From contig NZ_CP109460.1 in NCBI RefSeq assembly GCF_036227565.1, forward strand, positions 6,572,001 through 6,636,000: a DNA stretch of 64,000 nucleotides. Direction: 5' to 3'. Positions 60,409 through 64,000 of this stretch are shown here, in pieces (the first letter of the stretch is position 1; each line of letters opens with the position of its first letter). The notes under the pieces are model-generated. The model did not search any database. It was given only the letters and a program-made list of their open reading frames with translations, and had not been told where the DNA came from. Position numbers and translations under genes: made by a program. The stretch is from Streptomyces sp. NBC_01454. GTDB taxonomy: Bacteria > Actinomycetota > Actinomycetes > Streptomycetales > Streptomycetaceae.

Positions 60409-61659
60409 TCACAGCAGCGCGAACTGCCCCTCCGGCCCCTCCTCGTGATGATCGAGCACCGAGGCCGGCCGGTGTGCGTGGACCGGCGCGGGCAGGATGC
60501 CGGCCGCCCGGAGTTCACCCGCCGCGAGCTGCGGGCCCTCGTCCGTGGCACGGTGCAACTCCGCACATTGTGGAACGAGTTCGGCCAGCAGCGCCAGCAC
60601 GGTCAGCAGCTCCAGCAGCTCCGAGGTCCACTCCTGGAGCCAGCTCGTGGGGCGCAGCGCCGCCAGGGAGCCGGGCTCCGGCTCTTCCGCGGCGGTGCCG
60701 GTGCGCTCGGCGCACCAGGTCTCAAGGACACGCAGCCCACCCGCGTGGAAGTCCCAGGCGCCCGCGGGCACCGGGGAGATCCGGCCGTCGCCCAGCAGCA
60801 GCGCCTCCTCCTGCGGGTCGTAGCCGGGCGACGGGGGCAGCCCGTGGGCGGGGAGCGCGGAACGGACGTAGGGGCGGCGGCCGCCGGGCATCCGGGGCCG
60901 CTCGACGCCGGGCCCGCCCGGGGTCCCGACGGCGTGGGCGCCCCGGGTCCACAGCCACAGCAGCCGCCCGCCGAGCGCGACACCGCGCTCCCAGACCTCC
61001 GGGTCGGCGGTGAGCGGCACCGTGCAGCCGTCGGGGGAGTGCCGGGCGCTCGCGGTGAGCCAGGCGAGCAGGTCGGCGGGGCGCACCGCGCGGTCCAGGC
61101 GCCGGCCGAGCAGGGCGAGCAGGCCGGGCGCGAGGTTCGGCTCCTGGCCGCCGGGCCGCCGGTAGAACGGGCGGATCCGGCCGGGGCGGCCGGCCGGGGA
61201 GCGTCCGTCGGGCAGCAGCGTGGTGCACACCACCGGAGGCCCGGGCAGCTGCGGGACCTGGCCCCACTCGACGACGAACAGCTGCCGTTCGTCGGCCACC
61301 CGCCACAGCTCCGGCCGGGCCCCGTCGATCAGCCGGTGGTCGGGCAGCAGCCACTGCTGGTCGAACGGGCCGTGCAGGATCCGTACCGGCTCGGGACAGG
61401 GCCCGCTCGCGCGGTGGAGCCGCCCGGTCGGGGTGGCCTGGCCCGGCAGCTGGCCGACGGCGGAGTGCAGGGTGCGGGCCCGGGACGGCCGGAACAGGCG
61501 CTCGCGGGCGGCCGTGTCGCCGGCTTCCACCAGCGCCGTCCAGCGGGCCCGCAGGGTCGCCGGGTCCGGCGAGCGCACCCAGGAACGGCCGAGCCGCAGC
61601 GGCGCCACGGACCACGGCATGAGATCGGACAGCCGTGGCGCGTCCTGCTTCGCCGTCAC
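60409..61659 (-). CDS. Stand-alone type ISP restriction-modification specificity-domain protein
   Basis: This 416-residue protein resembles the C-terminal specificity region of type ISP (LlaBIII-like) single-chain restriction-modification enzymes. Marks are PVRILHGPFDQQWLLPDHRLIDGARPELWRVADERQLFVVE, VVCTTLLPDG and the Tyr-rich DPQEEALLLGDGRISPVPAGAWDFHAGGLRVLETWC. The nuclease, helicase and N6-adenine methyltransferase parts are absent, and no partner gene is adjacent. Restriction activity is therefore unlikely on its own; it may have become a DNA-binding protein or act with a distant partner. GTG 61659 has GGGAGGGG upstream. The assignment rests on remembered family similarity. Confidence 0.7.
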   Translation of the reverse strand: MTAKQDAPRLSDLMPWSVAPLRLGRSWVRSPDPATLRARWTALVEAGDTAARERLFRPSRARTLHSAVGQLPGQATPTGRLHRASGPCPEPVRILHGPFDQQWLLPDHRLIDGARPELWRVADERQLFVVEWGQVPQLPGPPVVCTTLLPDGRSPAGRPGRIRPFYRRPGGQEPNLAPGLLALLGRRLDRAVRPADLLAWLTASARHSPDGCTVPLTADPEVWERGVALGGRLLWLWTRGAHAVGTPGGPGVERPRMPGGRRPYVRSALPAHGLPPSPGYDPQEEALLLGDGRISPVPAGAWDFHAGGLRVLETWCAERTGTAAEEPEPGSLAALRPTSWLQEWTSELLELLTVLALLAELVPQCAELHRATDEGPQLAAGELRAAGILPAPVHAHRPASVLDHHEEGPEGQFALL

Positions 61660-61879
61660 GCGGAGCCCCTCCCGGACCGTTCGGTTGACCCCGGCATGGT
61701 AACCACGGGGCCCGGCGGGCGTACCGCCTCCGCCGGTCACGCCACTCCTTGGGGGCGGGTCTCCCCGCGGTCTTCCGCTTGCTGATCTTGGCGGAGTACG
61801 GTCCTCGCCGTACGCCCGGCCACACGGTGCGGACCTGGCTCCGTGCGGTGTGCCGGGACCTGCTCAGGGGAGGAGCGTC

Positions 61880-63271
61880 ATGCGGGACACCACCTCGCCC
61901 ACGCCGGACCGGCGCGGGGGGACGGCCCTCGGCACCCGGGCCGCCGCACGGCTCGACCGGCTGCCGCCGTCGCGGTGGCACCGCCGTCTCACCCTCGTCG
62001 TCGGCATCGGTGCCTTCTTCGACCTCTACGAGCTGTTTCTGGGCGGGGTGCTGGCCGCGGTGCTGGCCGGGCAGTGGCACCTGGGGCACACCGCGACGTC
62101 CTGGGTGATCGCGTCCGGCTTCCTCGGGATGTTCGTCGGCGCGAATGTGCTCTCGGTGCTCGCCGACCGCTTCGGGCGGCGCCGGATGTTCCTGGTCAAT
62201 CTGGCCGCCTACTCGTTCTTCTCGCTGCTGAGCGCCGGTGCGCCGGATCTGTCGTGGCTGCTGCCGCTGCGCTTCGCGGCCGGGCTGGGGCTCGGCGCCG
62301 AACTCGTGCTGGTGGACACCTATCTCGCCGAGTTCCTGCCCCGGGCGGTGCGCGGGCGCTACCTCGCCTGGGCCTACACCATCGGCTTCGTGGGCGTGCC
62401 GGTCGCCGCGCTGCTCGGGGCCCGCCTGGTGGCCGCCCACCGGCTGCTGGGCCTCGAGGGCTGGCGCTGGCTGCTGCTCGCCGGTGCGCTGGGCGCCGCG
62501 TTCCTTCAGCTGATGCGGCGCCGGCTTCCGGAGTCACCGCGGTGGCTGGCGGTGCAGGGCCGCGACGCGGAGGCCGAACGGATCGTGGCGGAGCTGGAGG
62601 AGCGGGTGGCCCGGGAGAGCGGCGGCAGCCTGCCGTCGGTACCCGAGACGGAGACCGTCTGGGAACGGCGGGTGCCGCTGGGGGAGATGTTCCGGGGCAC
62701 CTGGCGGCGGCGGACCGTGATGTGGTGGCTCTTCCAGGTGCTGCAGACCGTCGGCTACTACGGCTTCGGGTCGCTGGCGCCGGTGGTGCTCACCGCGAAG
62801 GGGCACACCGTCACCGAGTCGCTGCTGTACGCGGCGCTGAGCTTCTGCGGCTATCCGGCCGGCTCCGCGCTGTCGGTCCCGCTGATCGACCGGGTCGAGC
62901 GCCGGACGCTGATCATCGCCTCGGCGCTCGGCATCGCCGGCTGTGGTCTGGCCTTCGGATTCGCCACCGCGGCCTGGGCCGTCGTCACCTTCGGCTTTCT
63001 GCTGACGGTGTGCAGCAACATCTTCTCCAACGCCTTCCACGTCTACCAGACCGAGCTCTTCCCGACCGCCCTGCGCAGCAGCGCCATCGGTATCGCCTAC
63101 TCGCTGTCCCGGCTCACCTCGGTCGTACTGCCGTTCGTCGCGCTGAGCGTGCTCGACGACTTCGGGGCGGCCGCGGTGTTCACCGGCTCGGCGGGCCTGA
63201 TGCTGCTGCTGTGCCTGGACGTGGCGCTGCTGGGGCCGCGCACGACGGGGCTCAGCCTCGAGCGGATTTGA
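61880..63271 (+). CDS. MFS transporter, sugar-porter-like
   Basis: This 463-residue protein has 12 membrane helices. The first-repeat motif is GANVLSVLADRFGRRRMFLVN, with RFAAGLGLGAELVLVDTYLAEFLPRAVRGRYLAW and LPESPRWLAVQGRDAEAERIV before the central loop. The second half has VERRTLIIASALG and YQTELFPTALRSSAIGIAYSLSRL. The pattern is that of the sugar/metabolite:H+ symporter branch. The central loop (~residues 225-290) is charged. GGGGAGGAG (61867-61875) supports ATG 61880. It is divergent from the type ISP-like gene. Confidence 0.9.
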   Translation: MRDTTSPTPDRRGGTALGTRAAARLDRLPPSRWHRRLTLVVGIGAFFDLYELFLGGVLAAVLAGQWHLGHTATSWVIASGFLGMFVGANVLSVLADRFGRRRMFLVNLAAYSFFSLLSAGAPDLSWLLPLRFAAGLGLGAELVLVDTYLAEFLPRAVRGRYLAWAYTIGFVGVPVAALLGARLVAAHRLLGLEGWRWLLLAGALGAAFLQLMRRRLPESPRWLAVQGRDAEAERIVAELEERVARESGGSLPSVPETETVWERRVPLGEMFRGTWRRRTVMWWLFQVLQTVGYYGFGSLAPVVLTAKGHTVTESLLYAALSFCGYPAGSALSVPLIDRVERRTLIIASALGIAGCGLAFGFATAAWAVVTFGFLLTVCSNIFSNAFHVYQTELFPTALRSSAIGIAYSLSRLTSVVLPFVALSVLDDFGAAAVFTGSAGLMLLLCLDVALLGPRTTGLSLERI

Positions 63272-63518
63272 GGGCTTCCCGCGTTTTTGGCTTTCCCGCC
63301 GTGTTGGTTGCTCGCCGTTTGTCGCCCGCTTCGCGGTGCGCTCGCCGTTGCCTGTTCGCTGCGCTTTGTCTCGGCCCGATTTTGGATTTCCCGTCGTTGC
63401 GCCTCTCCGCTGCGCGGGGCTGGTTCCCGCGTTGTCGTCTGCGGCGTCGTGGTTCGTCTCGCCGTTGCGCCTGCGGCGGGCGGGGGTCCGCTGCGCGGGG
63501 CTGTCGGGGTGCGGTGAC

Positions 63519-63583
63519 GGGCCTCCGGGGCCGGTGTGTGGGACTGCTTCGCTTTACGTCCCACACACCGGCCCCTCCGGCCC
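63519..63583. repeat. Hairpin element, copy 1
   Basis: The arms 63527-63544 and 63558-63575 form an 18-bp perfect stem around the loop TGCTTCGCTTTAC. After a 3-nt internal loop on each side the stem continues for 5-6 pairs (GGGCC/GGCCC). Confidence 0.8.
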
Positions 63584-63718
63584 GCCCCCTCCCGTTGTGG
63601 GAGGGGAAGAAGGCCGGTGGGGGTGGCGGCAAGTGGTGCGGTGCGCCTGGTGCCTCGTAAGGAAACGAGCATCCATGGCCCGCCCCCACTCACCGATACT
63701 TCTCCCCTCACGGGAGGG

Positions 63719-63789
63719 GACGGGCCGGAGGGGGTGGGTGTTCGGACGTAAAGCGAAGCAGTCCGAACACCCACCCCCGGAGGCCCGTC
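63719..63789. repeat. Hairpin element, copy 2 (inverted)
   Basis: The arms 63730-63747 and 63761-63778 form an 18-bp perfect stem around the loop GTAAAGCGAAGCA, the exact reverse complement of the copy 1 loop. A 3-nt internal loop is followed by 8 more pairs (GACGGGCC/GGCCCGTC). Confidence 0.8.
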
Positions 63790-63873
63790 ACCGCACCCGA
63801 CACCCACCCGCCCGCCGCAGGCGCAACGGCGACAAGCCACCACGGCGGGAAAGCCAACAACGTGGGAAGAAAG

Positions 63874-64000
63874 CTAAGCGTCAAGCGACACCGTGAAGGA
63901 GAAGCGGTCGCCCCTGTAGTGGATTCGGGCCACATCGACTGCGTGGCCGTCCTCGTCGTAGGTGATGCCCGTGTAGTGCAGGATCGGGCTGAGCAGCGGG
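63874..64000 (-). CDS. GntR-family regulator, C-terminal end of UTRA domain (partial)
   Basis: The minus strand is open from the window edge to TAG at 63874-63876. The 42 residues read PLLSPILHYTGITYDEDG.. and end IHYRGDRFSFTVSLDA. This is the last strands of a UTRA ligand domain as found in HutC/FarR-type GntR regulators of Streptomyces. The DNA-binding part lies beyond the window. Confidence 0.75.
   Translation of the reverse strand, partial: PLLSPILHYTGITYDEDGHAVDVARIHYRGDRFSFTVSLDA

Larger units (their letters stand above)
63272..63873. repeat. Non-coding inverted-repeat cluster with two large hairpins
   Basis: No gene is supported in these ~600 bases. The region is a degenerate inverted repeat: the 25-bp segment 63460-63484 is repeated inverted and without mismatch at 63807-63831. 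Inside are two strong hairpins, 63519-63583 and 63719-63789, which are opposite-orientation copies of one element. Confidence 0.8.

Noticed and set aside
60409..61659. Complete restriction-modification system
   Set aside because: No methyltransferase (DPPY/NPPY), nuclease or helicase motif is present in this gene or its neighbours.
63536..63751. Short frames in the inverted-repeat region
   Set aside because: They run through both hairpins and have no ribosome sites or conserved features; the region is structured repeat DNA.

Overview
The window is chromosomal DNA of a Streptomyces-type actinomycete. The evidence is very high GC, GTG starts and ATGA start/stop overlaps, strong GGAGG ribosome sites, and a typical gene set: a secreted streptogrisin-type protease beside an SSI-family inhibitor, an LPMO with a sortase signal, an SGNH lipase close to the S. 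rimosus enzyme, a SpoIIE-type phosphatase, and DnaE2 with a Y-family partner. From memory, several genes recall the S. coelicolor SCO1725-SCO1739 neighbourhood; I could not check this. I assign no species. No rRNA, tRNA, CRISPR array or insertion sequence was seen.

Layout. 0-3.4 kb: protease/inhibitor pair, then a TetR/SDR divergent pair with a clear operator. 3.4-10.4 kb: a small membrane operon, then an SOS-box-controlled dnaE2 plus ImuB-like pair, then a PPOX flavoprotein. 10.8-18.9 kb: secreted lipase, TetR, LPMO, an acyltransferase-like membrane protein, a multidomain PAS-GAF-PP2C-ATPase regulator and a methyltransferase. 19.1-23.4 kb: asnB, a YtrA-type GntR regulator, dimethylargininase and pirin. 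23.4-26.9 kb: a two-gene molybdenum hydroxylase. 27.2-33.2 kb: one 1,991-residue protein with TIR, metallophosphoesterase-like, NACHT, pentapeptide and WD40 parts. 33.2-37.0 kb: an ArsB-like permease and a three-gene operon (2-TM protein, cupin, IMPase-like). 37.2-45.4 kb: FtsW/RodA and LCP cell-envelope genes, a two-component system, and an mgtA-type Mg2+ ATPase gene with a leader peptide and an internal frameshift. 45.4-56.1 kb: an AAA ATPase and an exopolysaccharide cluster (glycoside hydrolase, flippase fusion, deacetylase, two glycosyltransferases, GNAT, small membrane protein). 56.3-63.3 kb: YoaK-like protein, GlxA-type regulator, cupin, SGNH lipase, a small protein, a lone type ISP specificity domain and an MFS transporter. 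63.3-63.9 kb: a non-coding inverted-repeat cluster, followed by the 3' end of a GntR-type gene.

How genes work together. The TIR-NACHT-WD40 protein has the architecture of a STAND immune sensor with an NAD-cleaving effector and is the best candidate for an undescribed defence system. Near-identical 18-bp palindromes lie 109-110 nt in front of both the LCP/ftsW operon and the mgtA leader peptide, and the two-component genes lie between them, which suggests one small envelope/Mg2+ regulon. The proline-rich leader peptide ahead of mgtA suggests translational sensing. The SOS box, DnaE2 and an ImuB-like protein lacking polymerase residues make a mutasome-like unit without an adjacent imuA.
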